From assembly GCA_973895155.1 (NCBI GenBank), contig OZ316897.1:14012001-14076000 (forward strand): a stretch of 64,000 nt of DNA, written 5' to 3'. The position numbers and the translations under genes were made by a program. This document shows, one piece after another, positions 1 through 10,051 of the stretch (within the stretch, counting starts at the first letter, position 1; every line of letters begins with the position of its first letter). The notes under the pieces were generated by a model. That model ran no database searches and had not been told where the DNA came from. It was given only the letters and a program-made list of their open reading frames with translations. The stretch comes from Marsupella aquatica. Taxonomy: Eukaryota > Marchantiophyta.

Positions 1-120
1 AGACGAGACGGGAGGAGACGGGAGGACACGAGACGAGACGAGAGACTAGACGAGAGGGGAGAGAGGAGACGACGACCGCCATACCCCCCACTACTGCTCT
101 CGCTCGGCATCTGGAACCTG
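1..120. repeat. Purine-rich low-complexity tract
   Basis: Short GA-rich units (variants of gacgag and gggagac) make up the first ~70 bases, followed by unremarkable sequence. No coding signal is seen. It may be the edge of a longer simple repeat cut by the window. Confidence 0.6.
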
Positions 121-3100
121 TGGCCGTGCTATCGGAGTTCGGCACGAAATTAATATACTCATTTCTATAATCGCTCAGGATCTCTCTCTTTCTCTGAAAG
201 GGAGTGAACGAAAACTCTCTCCTCCTCTCTCTCAGATTCTCATCAACCTCCCCTCCAATTCTCCTCCAATCCTCCTCAAAGCACATTACACTTCTGGAGC
301 ATACCTCTCGTGTGTGTGTGTTTTCCAGGCTTTCGACGTTCAAAATTTCTCAGCTATTTGAACCACTGATAACTTTTAATAATAACAAGCGACAACCAAG
401 GGAACCGTAGTACTGTAGCTACACTGTACAGTAAGTTTCTCTGACGGCTACAGCAGCCTACAGAATACAGGTGGAAATCCACTTTGTATGTTTATTATTA
501 TTGGATGATGATCATCATTTGTATGTTTATGGGCTAATGCGACTTGATTTTGGACTTTTGGGGAGCTCATTTATTGCTGCCAATTGGGACCCACCAGTTT
601 TTTGCATGCTGTGAAAAAAGATGAAAGTATGAGGGGGAATGTGTTCGTTGCCAAGTCTGTGCCCATATCCAGATAAGTGCAAATTTCCTCGCAGTTAGTC
701 TATCTCAACACACGCAGCTCAGTAATTCAGGTTTCCAGTTTAAACCAGAGCCCTTTACCCAGACATTTGGAAAAATTGGAGGTCATCGTATCCCCCAAAG
801 GAATGAGGGTCTAAGAGCTAGAACCAATGGGTTCATAAATGAAACAATTTTTGGATCCGTCAACCTGAGTGATTTGAGTCTGTGACATTCATTTGTCTAA
901 ACCCCCTCCTTGTCAGCACCACACTAAAAACAATTCTTGAAAAGGCAGGGCTGAGAGCAAGTTTGAAGTTTAAGTTCAAACTCAAGGCAATTCAAATAAA
1001 TTCCACATGCATATAGTTTTGTGTCAAACTTTAACACATGACAGGAGCGCTGGGGGAGCACATGGGCTTAGATAGAGGCACCTCAATCCTTCAACAAGTA
1101 CAAGCCCATGTCCACAGTTTCGTGCCAAAATTCTAGCACATGAAAGGGGTGTATTTTCTTTGACAAAGCCAAGTTCAAATCCTTCACTGTATACAATCCC
1201 ATCCCTATCGTTTTGTCTAAAGAATTTGACGCATGCAATGAGTGCACCAGGTCTAATGTTCTGCTTAGCAGACTGCTTGTCCAGGAACTAAATGTCATTA
1301 GGACCTATACTTGGGAGCAGTACCAGCTAGGAAAGATTCAAGCCATCAAAGATATTACATTAACTAACTGTCTGGCTTGCTGTTGAGCCATGCACTGGCA
1401 GGCTGGGAGGGGTCTAACTATAATATTGCTATCTTTTCCAATCAGATTGTGTTGAGTTGGCTAACTCATAAATGATGGTGACCATGATGGGCCCAACAAT
1501 CTCAATTTGGCTCTTGATAGCCTAACTCTTCTTCTCTGGGTTGCTTTTGTAGTTTTGCCAAATCCTTCGTCATTGTTTTAACCGTGGTTAATGTTTCAGA
1601 CACAACAAATTTGGTTGAATCATCTAAAGCCATGCAATCTAAGGTACGGTTTATCTAATCACAGGTGTGGACTATGCTAACATGTTGGGAAAAAGGGGAT
1701 GCCAATTACGGAGACATTTAAAGCAGGGGAATGTTGTTAGTCAGACATAATTGGAGGTATCATGGTTTGGGCTTTGCTCTCTTTCCCCCCCCCCCCCCCC
1801 CCCCCAAAGTAAAAGATTAGGGGGTATCTTAACAAAAGCCTCTAAAAGTAATGGTCTACACAAGGGATCTATGTGCAGGTGGCGGAAAAGTAAAAAAGTG
1901 ATGGGCATCATGGCCGGCTTTGTAGAATCTATTCTCTTCTATCCACCTTTTCATTATATAGAGGAGAAAGACATTCCCTTTGGATACATTATATCATCCT
2001 ATCACTAGTCCAATCAGGTGCAATGCACAAAACATTGTTTGTATGGAAATAGTTAGCAGAAAATTACTGGCCTAGAAGTTTGTTGACATGAAAGACGTTA
2101 GTGTTTGAGTAAAAGTCTCATCTGGTGTCTTGGTTGGCATGGTTAGCAAGGGGGAGAAGAGATGTCAAATTGAATTCACTTGAAACACTCCAGGTCCTAG
2201 TCCATAGGCCACCTTAATTTGGTTCTCTACTACTCATTTCCTCGTCCCTCCTTCACCCCATTTTCCTCCTGAAACCTCACTCACCCCTCCTATCTCTTTT
2301 CCCCTCGTATTGGAACTCCTTCCCATCCCTCTCCACTTTACCTGCCCTACCTGACTAGGCATACCTGATCTTGCCCATGCAACCTCACGACCTGTTTGTG
2401 CAGACTTAACAAAGAGCCCTCCCATTTCTTAACCACCAAGACCGCTTCTTGGCAAATCCAATGGACAGAAAAAGTCCAAACATCTAGATAGCTATCAATT
2501 ACTTCTCACCCAAGTTTCTTTTGTATGAGTCCAACCACCTCTTTGAGCCAATAAATCCCTTTGGTTCAAATTCAGAAAACTTAATTAAAACTTGGGTTTT
2601 TGGAAAGAATGGAGGTTATCTAGAGAATTGCAGTCTGTTGGCTGTGTGTTATTCTCCAACTATATAGTCTCTTAGACACACATGTAATGGAGAGACTATG
2701 TTCACACCTGATAAACAAATATCATGGAGTTGTATACCCTATACAAATTTTCCTTCCTTTTCAGTGATCCACTGGATTCAATGAGAAGCCAAGCATAACA
2801 CATCTTACTAAGGATCTATTTGTTGGAGAGCCATATGTCAACCCAAGCTTGACCAACCATGTCATTCCAATTATGTGGTACTAGATGCGCTTTCAATCTC
2901 TTTAGATGAGAATAATGTGTTAGACTAAAGCTCTGCTCACTTGAGAGTGAATAATTCAAAACAACTTTGGACCAAATAATGTGTGGCTTGATTGAGGCTT
3001 CCTTTTTGTAAACATTCTGTTGCATTGTAGGTAGGGATGTTCAGTGAAATCATACCAAATTATTTTGTTTATCCGGGATTGAGTCTTGGCCAGAGATTAG

Positions 3101-3211
3101 GAACCAACAGTGGTTTGGTTAGCCATCTCATGTTGGACAAAGCTCAAATTCAAGTATATCATTAGCCAGTCTAGAGCTTCAACACATATTTTCACTATGG
3201 CTTACAAATCC
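121..3211. other. Non-coding flank left of the retroelement
   Basis: No reading frame here resembles a known protein, and no exon pair with matching splice phase was found. The only distinctive feature is a 21-base C run at 1785-1805, which is also a likely assembly-error site. Confidence 0.5.
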
Positions 3212-3215
3212 AACT

Positions 3216-3391
3216 TGTCGTGACATATAGTATCGTAGCCATAGTGTATCAAAAACATACAAGTCACCGGCAAGGCATATGTGCAAGCTGCTAGCAACCA
3301 ACATGCATAGAAAAAGTCCAATCACATTCACAAGTGCCAAGAAAAAGCAAATGAAGTGGTATGTACGTAGTGGAGGTGTAAACCTCTGTAT
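3216..3391 (-). repeat. Terminal repeat part A, outer copy
   Basis: This 176-bp block recurs at 3753-3928 with one difference. On the coding strand its last bases, CACGACA, form the 3' end of the element and abut the flanking AGTT (AACT on plus). It lies directly next to part B (3392-3750), so 3216-3750 reads as a continuous TG...CA unit of 535 bp, like a complete LTR. Confidence 0.85.
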
Positions 3392-3750
3392 ATAAAAGGC
3401 GTAAGAGAAACAATTGTATTGAAATCGAATCGAAAACCGGCAGGATGCCAAGATCGGCCGGGAGCATCTAACGAATCACTGTGTGAATCCCGTGTACGGA
3501 ACCGACGAGCACTGTCTGAGCTCTGTCAACAGCGATTCAAGAAGAACTGAAAAACCCACAAAGAAAGACATGCCCTAAGCAAGCAAAATCCTGGCGTCAC
3601 ACTAACAAGCACATTTGCTTCAAGAACGGCCCAGACTTGCTACAAGAACATGTCGCTAACTCAGGTAGTACACTAGCCCTAACTACATACCTAGCGGGCA
3701 GGCGAGGGACATGCCGATGTGCATAACAGGCACTGTCCCTCGGCATGACA
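3392..3750 (-). repeat. Terminal repeat part B, 3' copy
   Basis: This 359-bp block matches 12671-13029 at all but two positions (a C/T and an A/G difference). On the coding strand it starts TGTCATG. It is followed on the plus strand by a 2-base spacer, gc, and then the inner copy of part A. CA-gc-TG looks like the end-to-end junction of two LTRs in a circular retroelement intermediate. Confidence 0.88.
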
Positions 3751-3752
3751 GC

Positions 3753-3928
3753 TGTCGTGACATATAGTATCGTAGCCATAGTGTATCAAAAACATACAAG
3801 TCACCGGCAAGGCATATGTGCAAGCTGCTAGCAACCAACATGCATAGAAAAAGTCCAATCACATTCACAAGTGCCTAGAAAAAGCAAATGAAGTGGTATG
3901 TACGTAGTGGAGGTGTAAACCTCTGTAT
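3753..3928 (-). repeat. Terminal repeat part A, inner copy, next to the polypurine tract
   Basis: This second copy of part A is preceded on the coding strand by a G7 tract (C7 at 3929-3935 on plus), which is in the right place for the polypurine tract that primes plus-strand synthesis. The arrangement PPT-A-gc-B-A is unlike an ordinary 3' LTR. Confidence 0.82.
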
Positions 3929-3936
3929 CCCCCCCA
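3929..3936 (-). promoter_or_regulatory. Putative polypurine tract
   Basis: Seven consecutive G on the coding strand, immediately upstream of the first repeat block and about 40 bases after the end of the integrase-PHD frame. Position and composition fit the plus-strand primer site of an LTR retroelement. Inference from position only. Confidence 0.55.
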
Positions 3937-3967
3937 GACCACAGCCAAAAGGAGGGCTGAAGAAAAT

Positions 3968-5341
3968 TCAGGTAGCACGTGGAGCACAAGAAGGGCAAAA
4001 CCATAACCCTTTTGGCACCTGGGTAAGTTCAGGCCGAAGGCAGAAAAGATGGTACCCTCCATTGCAATTGTCACACAGCAGCATCTGGTCAACATCATCA
4101 ATTCGCAAACACACCTTGCAAGGGTAGTCCACAGGTGGAATCCAAGTAGAAGTCACAATGGTGGGATCTAGGTTAGGCAGATGACAAGGGGCGCAATTCT
4201 TGGCATTGTTAGCAATTGTGCGCCCATCTGCCCCTTGTAACTCTAGCACTCCAGACGGTCGAATAGCTTTAACCCTGAGAATAGTTCGACTGGTAGAGGT
4301 GTCCAGGGTGTCGTTAGCTTGCCGCTGCAAGTACACAAAATCTCCCACATCAAACTTCCTGACCTTGGGCTGAAAAGTGCCCCCTCGTGTGTGTGCATAA
4401 CGCAGTGTGTCCCTGTGCTGTGCAATGGCCAAATTCTCCATGGCCATGGGCATAACCCTCCTGAATAGGGCAGCCCTCTTTGAGATCACATCAGACCAAG
4501 TCACAGCTGAATCCAAGTCCACCACCTGAAGCATGTGAGCAGCAATAGCAGAAGGTGGAACTGGGTGACGACCAAACAACAAGAAGTAGGGAGAAAAGTT
4601 AGACAGTGATGCATGTCTGGACATCCTATACCCCATGGCAATGTAGGGTAAGGCCAGGTCCCAATCCTCCTTGTTTTTGGTGAGGCAGATCTTCCGGAGA
4701 CCCTTCTTGCATGTCTGAACCATGCGCTCTGCCAAGCCATCTGCCTGTGGGTGATCTCGTGATGTCCGGCGATGATCAATGAGGGCCTGATCAAGCAGCT
4801 CCTAGAACTCTCCTCTAAACTCTAAGCCCTGGTCAGTGAGACATTCTGCAAACGCTCCAAAGCGGCTGAGAACTTGTTGCAGGAATGCCTGGCTGGTGCT
4901 ACGGGAGGTCTTATCCGGCAATGCCACAAGTTCTATCCACTTGGAGAAATGCTCTATCATGATCATGATGTAGAGATTACCCCGAGATGTGAGGGGTAAT
5001 TCTCCAGCCAAATCACATGACCAGCGATAAAACATGCCCTGAATAGGGAGTGGATGAAGTGTGGGTTGCCGAGATGTGAAAGAAGTCCTCACCCTATCAC
5101 ACTGTTCACACCAGGCAATAACATCTCGAACCTGGCCATGCATGCCTCTCCAATGATAATGAGGGACCAAGAGGCTGTAAGTCCTCTTAACGCCAAAATG
5201 ACCAAGCTCAGAATGTACCTTACGGATAAGGCCAACCCTCTCATGAATGGGTGGAACCACCACTTCCCTGTCTGGCAAGCAGCGCACGAGATGATCTCCC
5301 TTCCACAAGTAGCGCTTGGACCTTTGCTGAATTTGGTCTCT
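3968..5341 (-). CDS. Integrase with C-terminal PHD finger (pol C-terminus)
   Basis: DDE integrase that would insert the element's DNA into chromatin. An N-terminal HHCC zinc-binding module is visible (HSELGH, then CEQC). It is followed by the catalytic acids in WSCDLAGEL, CLTDQGLEF and ADGLAERMVQT, and a GPY/F-like C-terminal module ending in NCAPCHLPN. The last ~54 residues form a C4HC3 PHD finger: CKVC, LCDNC, H-x2-C and WFCPSC are all in place. It ends at TGA. PHD fingers commonly read the histone H3 tail, so here it may steer integration as chromodomains do in chromoviruses; that role is inference. A TAG at 4804-4802 splits the core between the second Asp and the Glu, where a Gln codon (CAG) would fit. 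The frame is continuous with RT/RNase H across another TAG at 5344-5342. Confidence 0.88.
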
Positions 5342-6919
5342 CTAGGCAGCAATAACATGTGTGGGTAACTCCCCATGCTGCAGAAATCTCAGAGTGTCGC
5401 TGTCCTCCCATATGTCCACCACAGGTTGGTCAACAACATAGCATGGCAGCAAAGCAAGATAGGTCGATGCATGAAATGTAGGCAAGATGGAAACCTGGTC
5501 AAAATCTTGCCGTGCATCTGAGGAATCATCAGAGGTAATCAAAGGGCTGCAGGACATAGTGTCAGCATTCTGATATGTCACACCAGGCCTATGAATTACC
5601 TCAAAATCATACTCCTGGAGTATGAGCGCCCAGCGAGCAAGCTTGCCAGTAAGCTTGTCGTTGGTCATCAACTACTTCAAGGGCTGGTGGTCGGTGTAGA
5701 GAACAAACCTGGTCCCATAGAGGTAGGGCCTATAATGTATGACAACCCACACAACAGCAAGGCATTCACCCTCATAAGAAGAATAATGACTCTCTGCCTG
5801 ATTGTTGCTCCTGGATGCATAGGCAATGACGTACTCTTTACCTTCCTCATCATGCTGGCCCAGAATGGCACCAATCCCAAGGGCACTCCAATCTGTGTGT
5901 AGCACAAAGACCTTGCTGAAATCAGGTCTTCTCAGCATCGGGTATTCTGAGAGCTTCTCCTTCAAAGTGGCAAATGCTGCCTCAGCATCTGTACTCCATG
6001 TCCAAGTCACATTCTTTTTCAACAAAGCATACAATGGGTGTGCAATGGTACTGAAATCTTTGATGTAGATCCGATAGTAATTGCACAACCCAATAAAACT
6101 CCTCAAAGTGTGAACATCGGTAGGAGTGGGCATTTCCAAGATGGATACCACCTTGGCCCAGTGAACCATGGTTCCATTTGGAAGAATGCGGTGCCCAAGG
6201 TATACTACTGATCTGACAGCAAATTCACACTTCTTGGGGTGTATCTTTAGGTTCACCTTCTTAAGCCTCATGAATAGCTCCTCAAGGTCAAGTAGATGCT
6301 GGTCAAATCCTTTGCTGTGGACCAACACATCATCAATGTAGCATTTCATAAACTCAGCACCTTGAAGAACCTGGTCCATGACTCTTTGAAAGAATATGGG
6401 CGCATTCTTCAAGCCAAATGGCATCACCAACCACTCCCATAGTTGGTTACTACCATGGAAAGCTGTTTTCTTGCGGTCCTTTGCAAGCAACAAAATCTGG
6501 TTAAAGCCTTGCCTTAGATCCACAAGAGTGAAGATGTCTGAGTCTCCAATGCTGTCAAATAGCTCCTCTGGCCGTGGCATGGGGTACCTGTCCTGGGGTG
6601 TGACCAGGTTCAGTGGCCTGTAGTCCCCACACATGCGCTTCTCTGTCCACAATCCACTGGAATCCTTCTTTGCTGACATCACTGTAGCTGCTGCAAAATC
6701 TGATGTAGATGGCTGAATAAGACCAGCTTCATAGAGCTCTTGGCATCTCTCATCCACCAGCTGCCACTCATGCTTACTCAAACGGTGTCTCCGCCTGAAG
6801 ATAGGTGTTTCATCAGCCAACTCAATGGAGAACTGCATAGTCTTGCACTTACCCAAGTCCTTCATAGAGAAAGCAAACACATTCTCATGCTTGAGGAGAA
6901 AATTCAGCAGCTGGTCCTT
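5342..6919 (-). CDS. Reverse transcriptase and RNase H (pol)
   Basis: Ty3-type reverse transcriptase. Visible motifs include the first catalytic Asp in FTLVDLRQGF, MPFGLKNAP, and YIDD at about residues 181-184 counted from position 6880, followed by the connection domain. RNase H follows with Asp in LHTDWSALG, Glu in SSYEGECLAV and Asp in YTDHQPLK. A TAG at 5674-5672 interrupts RNase H right after PLK. The family normally has Trp here (PLKWLM), so TGG to TAG is the simplest reading. After it the frame continues with the conserved NDKLTGKLARWAL and HRPG segments. Upstream, a TAG at 6922-6920 separates this domain from the methyltransferase in the same frame. The catalytic residues are intact, so only the nonsense codons disable it. 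Confidence 0.92.
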
Positions 6920-8305
6920 CTATCTTTTACTCAGGTGGTTGCCCATGATGAATGTGTAGTTGGCAACACTAGGAATAGGACCTGATGTACTCATGCTTGA
7001 AGAGCCAGAAGTGCCAGCCTCTCCACTATCCAAGCTGCTAGCATGTTGCTGATAAGGTGATGAGGCCTCTCCAAGGCCCGCTGTATCTGTTGCTCTGGTT
7101 TGATCCACACCATGAAACTCAAAAATAATGTCAGCCACATTACAAGGGACCTCCTCCCCCCCAACACTTGGACTGAAGTGGTGAGTGTTGGACAGAGGTA
7201 AGTGCACCTGGTCTGGATGCCATGTAGCAGTACCATGGAGTGGTAGGGCTGGCACTCCTGATGTTGGATGAATGTACATCTGAAAAAGGATGCAAGTGAC
7301 CAGAAGCCAAGTGAGAGCATTAAGATCCATTACCTTGCCAAGTAAAGCAGTCCTGGCCAGCCTGGTGATTTTGGTGTGACCTGTAGTACCGGGTTGGAAG
7401 CCCATAGCCCGTTCTCTCTCCTCAGGACTAGGTTCATCCCATGTACTGGTAGAATGTCGATAAACCAGGCCAGGACCATCACCCTGAAATGCATGTGCAC
7501 CTGGAAAGGACACAAAAGTAGGCCAAGCAGCACGGGGCTGTCCAATGGTATTAGCTGGATACCAAGGTGCTGGCTCTTGCCGTGTAACCGGTTGGCAAGA
7601 ACTGTCAGGATCCAAAATCTGGTCCACTGTGAGGTTAGTGTCCCTGGATGTGTGGTGAAGAGCTAACTCCAACAAGGAAGGTGGTGCAATGTTAGTCCAA
7701 AAGTTACGAAGACGATGTGCATAAGAACCACAGTGCACTGCATCAATGAGAAGGGGTGGTCCCAAGTAGTGCTGGACCACACTGAAATCCTCTTTGACCT
7801 GTGGACGCTGGTCAAACTGAGATGGAGTATTCTCAATGATATAACCAACAGTAGGATAAAGGGATTGAGCCCAGGTGAGAATCTGAACCAATGTTGTGAA
7901 AAGGCCAGAACGAGAATCATGCAGTCCAGCACCGTGACCAGCAGCTGAAAACCCTTGGCATTCCCAACCAGCTATGATCAAATCAAGGGAGCCAAGAAGG
8001 GTTAAGTGCCGGTGCTGGACAAGCTGGATGTTTGGAGGGAAGAAAGAAAATGCAGACTTCCATGCACTATGTGGAAACTGCTGGGGAAATCGCTCGGAAA
8101 ATTCCAACAGACGGGATTCAGCCACTTGCCTTGCACTTGGATCAATGTCCACGTAGATGTACTGCTTCACCACCATGCCAGACTGTAGGAGAGCTTCCAG
8201 GCCTGTAGAAATGCCACCAAAAAGCTCAAGCAATGTAAGGCCATCTGAAGGAGGAGTCCATTTAACTGGTGCGCTCAAGATTGGGGCTATTGGCTGTCCA
8301 TTGTG
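6920..8305 (-). CDS. Cytosine-5 DNA methyltransferase domain within the pol polyprotein
   Basis: A C5-methyltransferase catalytic domain placed between protease and reverse transcriptase. Counting from position 8278, motif I (LLELFGGISTG, residues ~16-26) binds AdoMet. YVDIDPSAR (~42-50) follows. The catalytic loop is GWECQGFS with Cys at ~107, then GLHDSRSGLF, motif VI IIENTP (~148-152), motif VIII RLRNFWTNI (~189-197), and the C-terminal PSPEERERAMGF (~283-294) with a LLGK segment. The usual Pro-Cys of the catalytic loop is Glu-Cys here. About 120 residues of low-complexity linker join it to reverse transcriptase. It shares the protease frame across a TAG at 8308-8306, so it was probably made as part of the polyprotein. 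Related retrotransposon enzymes can methylate CG sites de novo; self-methylation of the element is inferred, not shown. Confidence 0.9.
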   Translation of the reverse strand, partial: HNGQPIAPILSAPVKWTPPSDGLTLLELFGGISTGLEALLQSGMVVKQYIYVDIDPSARQVAESRLLEFSERFPQQFPHSAWKSAFSFFPPNIQLVQHRHLTLLGSLDLIIAGWECQGFSAAGHGAGLHDSRSGLFTTLVQILTWAQSLYPTVGYIIENTPSQFDQRPQVKEDFSVVQHYLGPPLLIDAVHCGSYAHRLRNFWTNIAPPSLLELALHHTSRDTNLTVDQILDPDSSCQPVTRQEPAPWYPANTIGQPRAAWPTFVSFPGAHAFQGDGPGLVYRHSTSTWDEPSPEERERAMGFQPGTTGHTKITRLARTALLGKVMDLNALTWLLVTCILFQMYIHPTSGVPALPLHGTATWHPDQVHLPLSNTHHFSPSVGGEEVPCNVADIIFEFHGVDQTRATDTAGLGEASSPYQQHASSLDSGEAGTSGSSSMSTSGPIPSVANYTFIMGNHLSKR

Positions 8306-9457
8306 CTACCCAAGGTCTTCAAACTTGCGCAATGCAGCCACCAAAGGTCCATGGGCTGCTTGGAGCCGTTGTACCACCTCTGGTTGATGATCCACGTTGC
8401 TGGAAAGTGCTGCTATACGTGCAACAGCATGTGCAGCAGCCACCTCATCGTCATCCTCTTCAATCCAATCTTGCAATGGGTGGTTGACATAGGTAGCTGT
8501 GTGCACTACTTTCAACACACAGTGGTGAGCCATAGGTGTATGGGCACCATGCAAATCAAGTGGAATGTAGCCCAAGTGTGAGCCATCAGTATGCCAATCA
8601 ACTCTGTAGTATGCATGCTCATGCCAGTTGTCAATGGTAAAACCTGGTGGGAACAAAGCCTCCTGGCCAATGAGCACATCATACGTAGTGGCATTGGTAA
8701 CCAAACATCTGACTGGGAAATGCAGTTCCTGATCTGTACCTCCATTAAAAGTGAGAGTGAGTAAAGTAGAACTCTCACCCAGCACATCCTCCACAGTGCC
8801 ACTAGCAGTCCGAATGTGCCACTTGGATTGCTGTAAATGATCAGTCAACAGTCCCATCTTCTTGGCAAACTGAATGCCCAATATCACTAGTTGAGCACCT
8901 GTGTCTAGCATGACCACCTGAGGAGTGTGACCCTCCAACTTGACCACTGAATTCCTGTTGTCAACAATGGCAATGGTGGTGGAAACTGAAGTCCTGTCAC
9001 TAGGCACCACTCTCGGCAAATGATGAGGTACCTTGTGAAGGGAGTTAGTGTCCACGGTTTTTCCACTCAACAACATAGCCAGGAAAGATGGAGCAGCATG
9101 ACCAGAATCAAGTGTAGCTCTGGTCACACAATCAGCAGCAATCGGTACTGGGGCAGCCAAACCAGTGAAAACATGTACAGGAGAAGAAAAAGGTCCAGTA
9201 TGTACATGAGATTGGACCTCCAAAACCGGTGTCACAGGGGCTGATGAAGAATGCAGTGAGCCCTCTAGCGCTCTGATGACAGCTCTAGCATCCAGCTGTA
9301 AATCATGGCAACTGAAAAGTGGAGTTGTAAGAATCCTTTGTGCCATACCGGAGGTGAAATGCTCAAGCAGCTCAGGAGAAACAACTCCCTGTGAAATGTT
9401 AGCAGCACTTGGTGGTGGAATGGATGTAGCTGCAGCTCCCTCCCCCCTCGCCAACAA
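8306..9457 (-). CDS. Aspartic protease region of pol
   Basis: A retroviral-type protease domain that would process the polyprotein. The catalytic signature VVMLDTGAQLVILG starts near residue 181 (Asp ~185), followed by a KMGL helix and a C-terminal YDVLIGQEAL strand typical of Ty3-type proteases. About 180 Pro/Ser-rich residues precede it. The frame joins the upstream gag-linker frame only through a shift near 9440, where the coding strand has a G6 tract. It ends at TAG (8308-8306), after which the same frame runs straight into the methyltransferase. Confidence 0.85.
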   Translation of the reverse strand: MLARGEGAAATSIPPPSAANISQGVVSPELLEHFTSGMAQRILTTPLFSCHDLQLDARAVIRALEGSLHSSSAPVTPVLEVQSHVHTGPFSSPVHVFTGLAAPVPIAADCVTRATLDSGHAAPSFLAMLLSGKTVDTNSLHKVPHHLPRVVPSDRTSVSTTIAIVDNRNSVVKLEGHTPQVVMLDTGAQLVILGIQFAKKMGLLTDHLQQSKWHIRTASGTVEDVLGESSTLLTLTFNGGTDQELHFPVRCLVTNATTYDVLIGQEALFPPGFTIDNWHEHAYYRVDWHTDGSHLGYIPLDLHGAHTPMAHHCVLKVVHTATYVNHPLQDWIEEDDDEVAAAHAVARIAALSSNVDHQPEVVQRLQAAHGPLVAALRKFEDLG

Positions 9458-9459
9458 GG

Positions 9460-10051
9460 TGCGCTCTCAGCAAGTGTGAGTGGCTGAAAAGATTGGGGCA
9501 TGATAGCCCGAGCGCCCCTGGCTCTAGTCAGAGGACCGGCAGCAAGACCATCAGCCTGTACAATGCGGCGTGTGGGAGCAATACGGGAGGCAGCACTGGC
9601 CTGCTGGTAAGCAAAATAGGAAGGGCAGAATGAATCTGAAAATTCTGCTGGAAGGCCAGGCTGTGGAGCAGAGGACAGCACACACTCACCCATATGAGCA
9701 TCAAATGGTAAGCCATAGAAAGAGCGGGGTAGAGTTGCTGAACTGTCAGCGGTGCCTGGGCCAGGGATGGGTTGCACGTGACCAGCCGGTTGAGAAGGAC
9801 CAACAGAGGCAATGGACTTGCCTTTGATGTTGGCAAGTTGGGCACGTAAGGACCCAACCTCATGAGTCAGAGACTGGAGTTGAGTTGCCTGTGCGTTGTG
9901 AGCCTCCTTCTGAGCTGGTTGCTTCTGTGGCTGCTTGGGCAATTTGTTAGCACCGGGTGCTTTGCCACTGGAAGGAGGAGCAGTGGATGCAGTAGGAGCC
10001 CTCCTAGCTGGGGGGGGGAGTGGAAGTAGAAGCAGGATGAGGGGCTTGCTG
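9460..10051 (-). pseudogene. Gag-protease linker region, frame-shifted
   Basis: The coding strand continues as a Pro/Ala/Gln-rich linker with no identifiable domain. Gag's own frame stops at TGA (10054-10052). Read through, it meets a run of nine C (G9 at about 10010-10018 on plus), after which sensible coding continues in another frame to about 9460. A second frame change at a G6 tract leads into the protease frame. Both shifts lie on homopolymers, so they could be real indels, programmed slippage or assembly errors. Confidence 0.6.

Noticed and set aside
1785-1805. Poly-C run
   Set aside because: A simple homopolymer with no supporting context; noted only as a likely assembly-error site.
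4802-8308. Reassignment of TAG as glutamine in this organism
   Set aside because: Four of the five pol TAG codons would read well as Gln, as in some green algae. However, the intact bHLH gene appears to end at TAG, one pol TAG replaces a conserved Trp, and TGA interruptions are also present. Deamination explains all of them better.
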